From: a bacterium
GTDB lineage: Bacteria; JAGOBX01
Reading direction: 5' to 3'
DNA length: 50,075 bases
NCBI GenBank assembly: GCA_029551925.1
Contig: JAKPEO010000092.1
Coordinates: 1-50,075, forward strand
The notes beneath the pieces are model-generated. The model saw nothing but the letters and a program-made list of their open reading frames with translations. It made no database searches and was not told where the DNA came from. Made by a program: the position numbers and the translations under genes. Each line of letters starts with the position of its first letter. Position 1 is the stretch's first letter. Below, in pieces: positions 25,487 to 33,677 of the stretch.

Positions 25487-26878
25487 TTAAACTGGATAAA
25501 CTTTATTTTCTATTACTAAATCCGAATCATATTTATATTTTTTTGCATTGCGATTTTTAAAATAATCAATTGCAAGCTGCGGAAACATACAATAAGTCAA
25601 GACATCTGTATCTGTCTCAATATATTCTTTTACTGCTTCGCGCTGCATTTGCAATTCGTTTTTTATATTGTCAGCAGGTCTGCAAGTTATAGGTTTATCA
25701 TCGCCGATAATTTTTTTTTGTAATTCTTTATTTATTTCGCCGGGCGGCATACCGTATTCGCCGCGCATATATGCTTTTGTTTCGTTTGTTAGCATTTTAT
25801 ATCTTTCGCCCGCTAATACATTCAATACTGCTTGCGTGCCTACTATTTGACTGCTCGGAGTAACCAACGGCGGATAACCGAAATCTTTGCGCACGCGCGG
25901 TATTTCTTTTAATACATCTTCTAATTTATCTTCTGCGCCTTGCTGTTTTAACTGCGAAATTAAATTAGACAGCATTCCGCCCGGCACTTGATAATACAAA
26001 GCATTTACATCAACGCTCAAAATCTGCGGGTCTAATATTCCGTTTTTTAAATATTTTTCGCGGACTTTTTTGAAATATTCAGCTGCTTTATTTAAAAGTT
26101 TCATATTCAAATTTGTAGCGTATTGCGTATTTTCGAGAGTTGACACAATGGTTTCAGTTGGCGGTTGAGACGAGCCCAATGCAAATGGCGAAAGCGCAGT
26201 ATCAACTACATCTACGCCGGCTTCTATTGCTTTCAAATATGTCATTGAACCAAAACCGGTAGTATAATGCGTGTGCAATTGTATTGGTATTTTTATGTTT
26301 CTTTTTAATTCTGATATTAATTCAAATGCCGCAAATGGCTTTAATAGTCCAGCCATATCTTTTATACACAAGGAATCTGCGCCCATATCTTCAATTGCTT
26401 TCGCTTCGTGGATAAATTCTGTTAATTGATGTATTGGACTTATCGTATATGAAATACATACTTGCGCGTGAGCGCCGTATTTTTTTGTCGATTCAAGCGC
26501 TTTGCTGACATTTCGATAATCATTTAGCGCGTCAAATATTCGAATTATATCCATACCGTAATCTATTGCTTTTTTAACAAATTCTTCTGCAACATCATCT
26601 GCATAATGACGATAACCGACCAAATTTTGACCGCGCAGCAGCATTTGCAATTTTGTTTTTTTAAATTTTTCTTTTAGTTTTTTTAAGCGCTCCCACGGGT
26701 CTTCGTTCAAAAATCGCAAGCAGCTGTCGAATGTCGCGCCGCCCCAACATTCTATTGAATGATAGCCGATTTCATCTAATACTTCCGCTATCTCCAACAT
26801 TTCTGGCGTGGTCATTCTTGTAGCAATTAATGACTGATGCGCGTCTCTGATTATGGTTTCAGTTATTTTTACTGACAT
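25487..26878 (-). CDS. oadA: Oxaloacetate decarboxylase alpha / pyruvate carboxylase B-type carboxyltransferase
   Basis: The 463-residue protein is the carboxyltransferase barrel plus its C-terminal helical part: TIIRDAHQSLIATRM, ECWGGATFD, LLRGQNLVGYRHYADD, the carbamylated-lysine motif SLCIKDMAGLL and the metal-binding LHTHYTTGFG. The PycB/OadA C-terminal region (RVRKDFGYPPLVTPSSQIVG) is present, but the biotinyl domain with its MKM motif is absent, so biotin must be carried on a separate protein. The enzyme moves CO2 between carboxybiotin and pyruvate/oxaloacetate. Partners are not in this window, so whether it decarboxylates (Na+ pump) or carboxylates is open. It is the first gene of a pair with tyrS. 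Confidence 0.9.
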   Translation of the reverse strand: MSVKITETIIRDAHQSLIATRMTTPEMLEIAEVLDEIGYHSIECWGGATFDSCLRFLNEDPWERLKKLKEKFKKTKLQMLLRGQNLVGYRHYADDVAEEFVKKAIDYGMDIIRIFDALNDYRNVSKALESTKKYGAHAQVCISYTISPIHQLTEFIHEAKAIEDMGADSLCIKDMAGLLKPFAAFELISELKRNIKIPIQLHTHYTTGFGSMTYLKAIEAGVDVVDTALSPFALGSSQPPTETIVSTLENTQYATNLNMKLLNKAAEYFKKVREKYLKNGILDPQILSVDVNALYYQVPGGMLSNLISQLKQQGAEDKLEDVLKEIPRVRKDFGYPPLVTPSSQIVGTQAVLNVLAGERYKMLTNETKAYMRGEYGMPPGEINKELQKKIIGDDKPITCRPADNIKNELQMQREAVKEYIETDTDVLTYCMFPQLAIDYFKNRNAKKYKYDSDLVIENKVYPV

Positions 26879-26913
26879 TTTAAAGTATCTCCTGAAAAAA
26901 ATTAAAGGAAAAT

Positions 26914-26942
26914 ATTATACATTTTCAACTAAAAAAATTCAA
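26914..26942 (-). promoter_or_regulatory. Promoter of the carboxyltransferase-tyrS unit
   Basis: On the minus strand TTGAAT (26942-26937), a 17-bp spacer and TATAAT (26919-26914) lie 36 bp before the ATG at 26878. AGGAG in the leader provides a good ribosome-binding site. Confidence 0.65.
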
Positions 26943-26980
26943 TTTTTATTTTTTTAGAAAATCAGAAAACAGTAGAGAGC

Positions 26981-27118
26981 GCAGTCAAAAATTGTTCCAA
27001 AGAAAATTGCACTGAAATAGTAATCGCAAATTTTAATTTGCGCGCTGAAAATTTAATATTTGTCCATCGGGACGGCTGACTTACAACTTTGATATAAAAA
27101 TCACATTTATTCATATTC
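26981..27118 (-). repeat. Dispersed intergenic repeat, copy C (inverted long form)
   Basis: Read on the minus strand, this block repeats copy B (7726-7878): GAATATGAATAAATG, TTGTAAGTCAG, a hairpin of CGCAAAT-TAAA-ATTTGCG (27042-27025) and TTTGGAACAATTTTTGACTGC split at the end. The hairpin stem is retained although its bases differ from copies A and B. It fills most of the 312-bp gap between the guaD stop and the carboxyltransferase promoter. Confidence 0.75.
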
Positions 27119-27190
27119 GCTCGTTTGTTAATTAATTAATATGAGAGATTTAGACAGTTAAATTTTGCGGAAACTATAATTAATCGCTTT

Positions 27191-28447
27191 TTAATTTAAT
27201 AATTCTATCTTTTGTCCGCGGACATAAACAGCGTAAACAAAGCCTTGATGCCCTAAATAAATAAGATAAGCCAATAAATCTTCAATATTAGAAAACTCAA
27301 ATTCCGGATAATATTTTTTTATGTCAATTACAATAAAATCAGCATCTTTACCGGCTGCGAAATTTCCTGTTGTGTTTTCTATGCCTAATGCTTGGGCATT
27401 GCCTAATGTCGCGTAATAAAATGATTTTTGCGGTAAAATATGAAACGGCTGCGAATAATTCATTGATTTCATCACATCAAACATTGAAAAACTCGGACCT
27501 GCTCCGACATCGCTGCCTAAACCTAATATAATACCTTTGCGTTCTGCCGCTGATAAATCGAATACGCCTGATTTTAAAAAGAAATTTGAAGATGGGCAAT
27601 GCGCTATTTTGCAATTAGTCTCTTTTAATAAATTAAATTCATAGTCATTCAAATGAATGCAATGTCCCATAATTGATTTATCTGTAAGGCAGCCGGTTTT
27701 ATAATACACATCAGTGTAAGTTTCAAATCCGAAAAATTTGCTTAATACCTGTTCAATCTCTTCGCGGTTTTCGCTTAAATGCGATTGAATATAAATCCCT
27801 TCTTTTTTTGCTAATCTTCCGATTTCTGTTAATAATTCTAAACTGCACGCTGGTGCAAAACGCGGCGAAAAAATATAATTTATTCTTCCATTATCTTTAC
27901 CGTGCCATTTTTTATATAAATCGTAACTGTCTCTTAATGAATTCTCAGTTGTTTCAAACTGCTCGCCAGATACAAAATAATCCATCATAACTTTGCCGAT
28001 AAAAACTTTTAATCCGGATTTTTCAGCGATTTTAAACGCTAAATCAGTCGCCTGTTTGTGATAAGAATTATACATCACAGCTGTAGTAGTGCCGTTAGCG
28101 ATTAAAGCGTTAAAACAGGTTTTGATTGATTTTTCTGCTTTTTCTAACTTTTCAAAATCATTTTCAGCTTTTAAAATATATTTTTTTAGCCAATCCATTA
28201 AATTTTCGCCGTAACGCGCGCGCTGATTAACTTGCGGAATATGTAAATGCAAATCAATAAAACCCGGCAGGATATATTTGTCTGTAAAATTTAATATTTC
28301 AAAAGCGTAATATTTTTTTTCGCAATCTTGTAGATTGCAGATTTCAATAATCTTTCCGTTTTCTATTACTAATGCCTGATTAGCAAAATATTCAGTTTTT
28401 AATCTGCTTATTGGATTTACAATATTCCCTTTAATAATTATTTTCAT
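27191..28447 (-). CDS. guaD: Guanine deaminase (amidohydrolase)
   Basis: The 418-residue protein follows guanine deaminase closely: metal-binding PGFIDLHLHIPQV, LMDWLKKYILKAE, NGTTTAVMY, FSPRFAPACS, IQSHLSENREEIE (metal His), MGHCIHLNDYE (His), IAHCPSSNFFLKSG and the metal Asp in GLGSDVGAGPSFSMFD. It deaminates guanine to xanthine with one bound zinc in the cytosol. The frame also allows a GTG at 28459, but the ATG at 28447 fits the predicted transcription start better; no strong ribosome-binding site precedes either. It is divergent from the acidic membrane-protein gene and has no purine genes around it. Confidence 0.92.
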   Translation of the reverse strand: MKIIIKGNIVNPISRLKTEYFANQALVIENGKIIEICNLQDCEKKYYAFEILNFTDKYILPGFIDLHLHIPQVNQRARYGENLMDWLKKYILKAENDFEKLEKAEKSIKTCFNALIANGTTTAVMYNSYHKQATDLAFKIAEKSGLKVFIGKVMMDYFVSGEQFETTENSLRDSYDLYKKWHGKDNGRINYIFSPRFAPACSLELLTEIGRLAKKEGIYIQSHLSENREEIEQVLSKFFGFETYTDVYYKTGCLTDKSIMGHCIHLNDYEFNLLKETNCKIAHCPSSNFFLKSGVFDLSAAERKGIILGLGSDVGAGPSFSMFDVMKSMNYSQPFHILPQKSFYYATLGNAQALGIENTTGNFAAGKDADFIVIDIKKYYPEFEFSNIEDLLAYLIYLGHQGFVYAVYVRGQKIELLN

Positions 28448-28466
28448 TTTATTCTGCACATTTAAA

Positions 28467-28494
28467 AATTTATTTTTTTTTGTTTAAAAGTCAA
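28467..28494 (-). promoter_or_regulatory. Promoter for guaD
   Basis: On the minus strand TTGACT (28494-28489), a 16-bp spacer and TAAATT (28472-28467) would start transcription only about 12 nt before the ATG, giving a very short leader. Confidence 0.45.
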
Positions 28495-28603
28495 TTACTT
28501 TTTTTGTTTTTTAGAGTAAAAAGATATTTTTTTATGTTTTGTTAAAAATATAGAAACTTTTTTAACAGAACGTTTTTTCTTTTAAATCAAGCATAAAAAT
28601 TAT

Positions 28604-28632
28604 TTGATTTTTTAAAAAAGTATATGTATAAT
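28604..28632 (+). promoter_or_regulatory. Promoter for the acidic membrane protein operon
   Basis: TTGATT (28604-28609), a 17-bp spacer and a perfect TATAAT (28627-28632) precede the GTG at 28673 by about 40 bp. Confidence 0.65.
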
Positions 28633-28672
28633 TTTTTAGAAAAGATATTTTTTTTTGATTAAGGAAAAAAAA

Positions 28673-30427
28673 GTGGCAAAAACAAAGAAAAAAATTAATT
28701 CTGCTAATAAAAAAATTATTGAAATTAATATCGGCACATTATTTATTATTGTCGGTATTGGCTTATTATTTATTCATTCGCTGATTGTTAAAATTTTTGC
28801 GGCTGCGATATTTTTATTTGGTTTTATACTTTTTATTTTTGAAAAAAAAACAGATATGTTTGCTGGCGATTATTCTGCCGCTGAAGCTGAAGAAAAGTTA
28901 GACGAAGAATTTTCAGAGGGTTCAACTGACGATGATAATATGATAAGTTTTGATACTGACGAAACTGAAACTTCAGCTGGCTCGTCGATATTTTCAGAAG
29001 AAACCGAAACATTGGATTTTAGCGCTGGCTCTGAAACAGAGAACATACCTACTTTTGAAATTGAAGAGAGTGAAAAAGATGATAATGCTATACCTTCAAT
29101 AGATACAGAATTAGAAATTGAGCCGGTAGAATTAGAAGAAACAACAGTATTGAGTCAACCTCAAGATTCTAAAATTGCAGAACCAGCAGAGACACTGAGT
29201 TTTTCAGATGAAACTGAAAAATTAGAAATTCAAAATTTTGATGATAATTTAGATTTAAAAGATTTTTCAAAAGGAGAAGAGCAGCAATTAGATATTCCAG
29301 ATTTAACAGGCGATTTAGCTGGCACCGGCGAACAAGCGGAGATAACAGCAGGCGCAGCAGTTGCCGAAAGTAAAGAATTTGGGGAGCAGCAAATAGATTT
29401 GGATCTTGGCGATATAGATAAATTGATATCTGAAACAAATATTGAAGCAGACCAGCCGCTTCAAGAAACAGAGGGGACAACTACTGCGGTTTCAAAACAA
29501 CCAGCAGCAGAACTTGATATTGATGCTGAATCACAACAATTTGAAACTAATATTAAGCAGCTGGCTGATGATTTAGATTTGGATTTAGATAAAAATATTG
29601 ATTCATTAGTATCTGGATTAGACAAATCATTAGGAGATTTAAAAGAAACAGAAAAGGATATTGATTTATCAGCGCAATTATCTAATGTTAATTTAGACGA
29701 AGGAATAGCAATAGAAGATATAGATAAAGATGCAACTATCGGCGATATTAATAAACTAACAGAACAGATGGAACAATTATCTGAAATTGATAATTTGACG
29801 GCGGGCTTGGAGACGGATTTAGCAAATCTCGAAAAAGATTTGTCGAAAACTGATACTGATAATTTAGGATTGTCAGGTTTAGAAGATTTAGAAAAATTAA
29901 CAGACGATTTAAAATTAGATGATTTAGAAAAAGAATTAAAAGATTTAGAAAGTATCACAGAAAAAATTGAACCAGCAGAGTCATTGAAAATAGAAACATT
30001 TGCAGAATCGCCAAAAGAAACAGAAGAAATAATACCGCAGGAATTAACAAAAGAACCAACGCTTGATAATTTAACCGGTTTAGATATGGGAATTATTGAA
30101 GGGCAACAAGAATCCGCAGCGATGGAGTCGCAAGAACCAGCGGAAATAGTAAAACCAGCAGCGCCGCCCGCTCCGCCGAAGAAGAAGAAAGTTGAACAAA
30201 TTAATAATGATATATTGAGCGAGTTATTGTCTGATTCTAATGAATTTAATATAACAGAAGAAATAGATGAATTAGATCAGATGCTCGCAGAAGATGAAAC
30301 ATTATTACAACAAGACCAACAAGATGGTCACGCGGCTGTCAAGGTTAAGGGGGCGGAAGTATCAGAACAAGTAAAAGCCGAGACAAGAAAAATCGAAGAT
30401 GATGTTTTGAAAATTTTAGATTTATAA
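28673..30427 (+). CDS. Membrane-anchored, strongly acidic low-complexity protein
   Basis: After a basic N-terminus (AKTKKKINSANKK), two closely spaced hydrophobic segments (about 18-58, IGTLFIIVGIGLLFIHSL and FAAAIFLFGFILFIF) are followed by some 520 residues dominated by Glu, Asp, Ser, Thr and Leu. Many stretches look like amphipathic acidic helices (DLEKELKDLESITEK). A Pro/Lys patch (PAAPPAPPKKKKVEQ) lies near residue 505, followed by a conserved-looking tail ending in DDVLKILDL. I recognise no catalytic domain; a scaffold or envelope-tethering role is possible. The GTG start is chosen because AAGGA lies 8 nt upstream; a TTG at 28655 would add six residues. The nitrilase gene follows after 22 nt. 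Confidence 0.75.
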   Translation: MAKTKKKINSANKKIIEINIGTLFIIVGIGLLFIHSLIVKIFAAAIFLFGFILFIFEKKTDMFAGDYSAAEAEEKLDEEFSEGSTDDDNMISFDTDETETSAGSSIFSEETETLDFSAGSETENIPTFEIEESEKDDNAIPSIDTELEIEPVELEETTVLSQPQDSKIAEPAETLSFSDETEKLEIQNFDDNLDLKDFSKGEEQQLDIPDLTGDLAGTGEQAEITAGAAVAESKEFGEQQIDLDLGDIDKLISETNIEADQPLQETEGTTTAVSKQPAAELDIDAESQQFETNIKQLADDLDLDLDKNIDSLVSGLDKSLGDLKETEKDIDLSAQLSNVNLDEGIAIEDIDKDATIGDINKLTEQMEQLSEIDNLTAGLETDLANLEKDLSKTDTDNLGLSGLEDLEKLTDDLKLDDLEKELKDLESITEKIEPAESLKIETFAESPKETEEIIPQELTKEPTLDNLTGLDMGIIEGQQESAAMESQEPAEIVKPAAPPAPPKKKKVEQINNDILSELLSDSNEFNITEEIDELDQMLAEDETLLQQDQQDGHAAVKVKGAEVSEQVKAETRKIEDDVLKILDL

Positions 30428-30449
30428 AATTATTAAGGAAAATAAGATT

Positions 30450-31352
30450 ATGAAAAAAATAATAAGCGCAGGCATCCAAATATCTATTGAGCCAAACGCA
30501 ATAAAAAAAAATATCGATAAATGTTTAGAATGGTATAATCGCTGTATAAAAGAAACTAACGCAAAATTTGTAGTATTTCCGGAAACTGTGACTACCGGTT
30601 TTTCGCCGGGGCTGCCGCTTGCGGATTTTTATAAGATTTTGCCGAATAATATAGATGAAATATTAGCGCCGTTTTTCAAGATGGCGAAACAGACAAAGAG
30701 TTATTGCGTTGTGCCGACTTATGAAAAAACATCAAAAAAAAATGTAATTTATAACAGCGCATTTCTTGTCGGACCGAACGAAAAAATAATTGGAGTATAT
30801 CGTAAATCGCATCCATTTCCAACTGAACGATTAAGAAAAGAAAAAAATAATATACTCGGTTGGACTACGCCGGGTTATGATGCGCCGGTGTTTGACACAG
30901 AATTCGGGAAAGTTGGAATTATAATTTGTTATGACGGCGATTTTCCCGAATTATCGCGCGCACTGGCTGCGCAGGGCGCTGTGATAATTGCGCGTCCGTC
31001 AGCGTTATTGCGCAGTTTTGAAATTTGGGATCTGACTAATCGAGCGCGCGCTTATGATAATCATATTTATATGATTGCAGTAAATATGGTAGGCGCGGAC
31101 GCCGCAAATAATTATTATTTTGGGCATAGTATGATAATTTCGCCGATCGCTCAAAAATTAGCGCAAGCACGCGGCTGCGAAGAGATAATATATGCAGAAC
31201 TCGATAATGATCCGATAAAGAGAGTCACATATGGCGCAAATAGTCCGATGTTATTTGACCATCTTCAAGATAGAAATTTGAAATTATATAAAAAGTATAT
31301 ATTGAAGGAAGCGCAAAGTCCATTTGAACCGGCAATGAGAATTCCTTATTAA
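30450..31352 (+). CDS. Carbon-nitrogen hydrolase (nitrilase superfamily)
   Basis: The 300-residue protein has the nitrilase catalytic triad: Glu45 in VVFPETVTTG, Lys119 in YRKSHPFPTE and Cys160 in IIICYDGDFPE. The family splits nonpeptide C-N bonds in amides, nitriles, carbamoyl groups or polyamine precursors. Sequence after the Cys (ELSRALAAQGAVIIARPSA) is typical of aliphatic amidase/N-carbamoyl branches, but the substrate cannot be set. The AAGGA ribosome-binding site and 22-nt gap suggest co-transcription with the acidic membrane-protein gene. Confidence 0.9.
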   Translation: MKKIISAGIQISIEPNAIKKNIDKCLEWYNRCIKETNAKFVVFPETVTTGFSPGLPLADFYKILPNNIDEILAPFFKMAKQTKSYCVVPTYEKTSKKNVIYNSAFLVGPNEKIIGVYRKSHPFPTERLRKEKNNILGWTTPGYDAPVFDTEFGKVGIIICYDGDFPELSRALAAQGAVIIARPSALLRSFEIWDLTNRARAYDNHIYMIAVNMVGADAANNYYFGHSMIISPIAQKLAQARGCEEIIYAELDNDPIKRVTYGANSPMLFDHLQDRNLKLYKKYILKEAQSPFEPAMRIPY

Positions 31353-31409
31353 ATAAATTTTTTTAATTTTAAAGTTTACAAATATTTTTGGAGTGTGATA
31401 ATTAGAAAA

Positions 31410-32393
31410 ATGGATATTGAAAAAATTAATCAATTAATCGCGGAAAAAAGTAAATTTATCGATGAATTAATTACTGAAATTAAGCAAGTAATAGTCGGGC
31501 AGGATTATATTATAAATAGATTTATAGTCGGATTGCTTGCCGGCGGTCATATATTAATCGAAGGCGTGCCGGGCTTGGCAAAGACATTGATTATAAAAAC
31601 ACTGGCGCAGTGTATAGATACAAAATTTCAGAGAATACAGTTTACGCCGGATTTGCTGCCTTCGGATTTGATAGGCACATTGATTTTTAATCAAAAGGAT
31701 TCGGCGTTTAGCGTTAGTAAAGGACCGATATTTGCCAATATAATTTTGGCTGATGAAATTAACCGCGCGCCTGCAAAAGTTCAGTCTGCGCTGCTCGAAG
31801 CGATGCAGGAAAAACAAGTGACAATCGGCAAAGAAACATTCAAATTGCCTGAACCGTTTTTTACATTAGCAACGCAGAATCCAATAGAACAAGAAGGCAC
31901 TTATCCGCTGCCAGAAGCGCAAATTGATAGATTTTTGATGAAATTGAAGATTAGTTATCCGAAAAAATTTGAAGAGATAGAGATTTTGCGAAAGGTTGTT
32001 AAACCTGAAATGTATAAAGTAAGAAAAATAGTAGATTTATCAAAAATTTTAGAAGCGCAAAAAACAATTTTTGAAATTTATATGGATCCGAAAATAGAAG
32101 AATATATTGTTAATATAATTGACGCTACGCGTTATCCGAAAAATTATGGATTGTTAGAATTAGAAGACCTAATTGATTACGGAGCGTCGCCGCGCGCAAG
32201 TATAAATATTTGTTTATGCGCGCGAGCTGTGGCTTTTATGAAACATCGTGGATATATTACACCAGAAGATATAAAAGAAATAGCGCCTGATGTTTTGAGA
32301 CATAGATTAATTTTAAGTTATGAAGCAGAAGCAGAAGAATTGACAAGCGATGATATAATAACTAAAATTTTAGATAATATCGAAGTGCCGTAA
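31410..32393 (+). CDS. MoxR-type AAA+ ATPase
   Basis: The 327-residue protein carries the MoxR order: VIVGQDYIINRFIVGLLAGGHILIEGVPGLAKT (Walker A split over this segment), RIQFTPDLLPSDLIG, IILADEINRAPAKVQSALLEAMQE (Walker B and the characteristic insert) and TQNPIEQEGTYPLPEAQIDRF (sensor 1/arginine finger area). MoxR proteins act as chaperones for maturation of periplasmic or metal-dependent complexes, normally beside VWA and DUF58 genes, which are absent here. The frame opens at GTG 31395, but GGAG is only 1 nt from it, so I chose the ATG at 31410. The gene probably belongs to the operon starting at 28673. Confidence 0.9.
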   Translation: MDIEKINQLIAEKSKFIDELITEIKQVIVGQDYIINRFIVGLLAGGHILIEGVPGLAKTLIIKTLAQCIDTKFQRIQFTPDLLPSDLIGTLIFNQKDSAFSVSKGPIFANIILADEINRAPAKVQSALLEAMQEKQVTIGKETFKLPEPFFTLATQNPIEQEGTYPLPEAQIDRFLMKLKISYPKKFEEIEILRKVVKPEMYKVRKIVDLSKILEAQKTIFEIYMDPKIEEYIVNIIDATRYPKNYGLLELEDLIDYGASPRASINICLCARAVAFMKHRGYITPEDIKEIAPDVLRHRLILSYEAEAEELTSDDIITKILDNIEVP

Positions 32394-32595
32394 AATTTAT
32401 TTTAACATATATATTTTTTTTAATTTTTATAGATTTTTGATGGCGTCATTCTAAAAAATAATCTTTTGATAATTAAAATGATAAAATTTTGAAATTTAAG
32501 TTTTACAGATTTTTGCCGATAAATTTGATTAGAAAATGAAGCAAAAAAAATAGAAAAAAAGGAGTTTATATTTTTTAGAAAGGGGCGATTCAAGG

Positions 32596-32775
32596 ATGAA
32601 TCAGATATTAACAATTAACCCTCAAATGGCGACAGTTTACTATATTGCCAAAAGTATAGCAGTGCTTCATAATATGACAATTGAAAAAGCAACGCAAATC
32701 GCATCGCATACTAATAACGTAATTTCAAAAATTAGTGAATCTGGAAAAGGCGAAAAAATTGATATTGAAATTTGA
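32596..32775 (+). CDS. Small conserved-looking protein, 59 aa
   Basis: A short open frame (MNQILTINPQMATVYYIAK...) starts with ATG 10 nt after AAGGGG and ends in TGATG, where its stop overlaps the ATG of the radical SAM gene by one base. That layout indicates translational coupling. The protein has one probable amphipathic helix region and a Lys/Glu-rich tail (GKGEKIDIEI), no Cys and no membrane helix. I cannot assign a family. The start codon lies in a small inverted repeat, GATTC-N6-GAATC (32587-32602), which might modulate initiation. It could be a partner or substrate of the radical SAM enzyme, but that is a guess. Confidence 0.6.
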   Translation: MNQILTINPQMATVYYIAKSIAVLHNMTIEKATQIASHTNNVISKISESGKGEKIDIEI

Positions 32776-33677
32776 TGGCGCTTGACTATACTAATTGTAA
32801 TTTATGCGGCAGATATTGCAATATCAATAGATACGAAAAAGCTGGATATTGCAAAACCACAGATAGATTAATTATTTCTTCGTATTTACTACATTTTGGC
32901 GAAGAGCCGCCGATTAGCGGAGCAAATGGTTCTGGTACAATTTTTTTTAGCGGTTGTTCATTGGGCTGCGCATTTTGTCAAAATTATCAAATCAGTGCAG
33001 AATTAGAAGGCAATAGTTATAATATTGAACAACTTGCTGAAATGTTTATAAAATTGCAGAATCAGCAAGCGCATAATATAAATTTAGTTACGCCTACGCA
33101 TTTTACGCCTTCTATCAAAAAAGCGTTTTATTTAGTGAAAAATAAAGGTTTTTTTTTGCCGATTGTCTATAATTCTTCTGGGTTTGATTCTCCTGAAAAT
33201 CTAAAATTTATTGATGAGATAGTAGATATTTATTTGCCTGATTTTAAATTTATTGACAGTGAATTATCCAAACGTTATTGCAATGCTGAAAATTATCCTG
33301 ATATAGCAAAAAAAAATATGGAGATAATGATTAAAAGCAAGGGCTTATTAAAATTAGAAAATGATATTGCAAAATCAGGGGTTTTAATTAGACATTTAGT
33401 AATGCCAAATGCTATTGAAAATACCATTGAAATTTTGGAATATCTGCGTGTGAATTTTGGTAATGATATTTATATGAGTATAATGTCTCAATATGCTCCG
33501 CGTTATAAATCTAAAAAATATAATGAAATAAATCGCGGTTTGAAAAAAAAAGAATATGATATTGTTATGAATTACTTGATAAAATACGATATGGATAATG
33601 TATACGTTCAAGAATTAATGAGTAATGAAATATTTTTTCCTGATTTTCAAAAAGACGAGCCGTTCGAGCAAAATTAA
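32775..33677 (+). CDS. PflX-type radical SAM protein (pyruvate formate-lyase activase homologue)
   Basis: The 300-residue protein has a Cys-rich N-terminus (CNLCGRYCNINR and GYC), as in the PflX family, then the radical SAM cluster motif in FFSGCSLGCAFCQNYQ (CxxxCxxC spacing). Further signatures are NLVTPTHFTPSI and LVMPNAIENTIEIL. PflX proteins resemble glycyl-radical activases but have no assigned substrate. No glycyl-radical enzyme lies in this window. A TTG at 32772 is in frame; the ATG at 32775, overlapping the stop of the 59-aa gene, is the likely start. Its stop overlaps the stop of the converging alcohol dehydrogenase gene. Confidence 0.88.
   Translation: MALDYTNCNLCGRYCNINRYEKAGYCKTTDRLIISSYLLHFGEEPPISGANGSGTIFFSGCSLGCAFCQNYQISAELEGNSYNIEQLAEMFIKLQNQQAHNINLVTPTHFTPSIKKAFYLVKNKGFFLPIVYNSSGFDSPENLKFIDEIVDIYLPDFKFIDSELSKRYCNAENYPDIAKKNMEIMIKSKGLLKLENDIAKSGVLIRHLVMPNAIENTIEILEYLRVNFGNDIYMSIMSQYAPRYKSKKYNEINRGLKKKEYDIVMNYLIKYDMDNVYVQELMSNEIFFPDFQKDEPFEQN

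Noticed and set aside
32420-32614. 64-codon minus-strand ORF
   Set aside because: Overlaps the start of the 59-aa gene and has no ribosome-binding site or motif.
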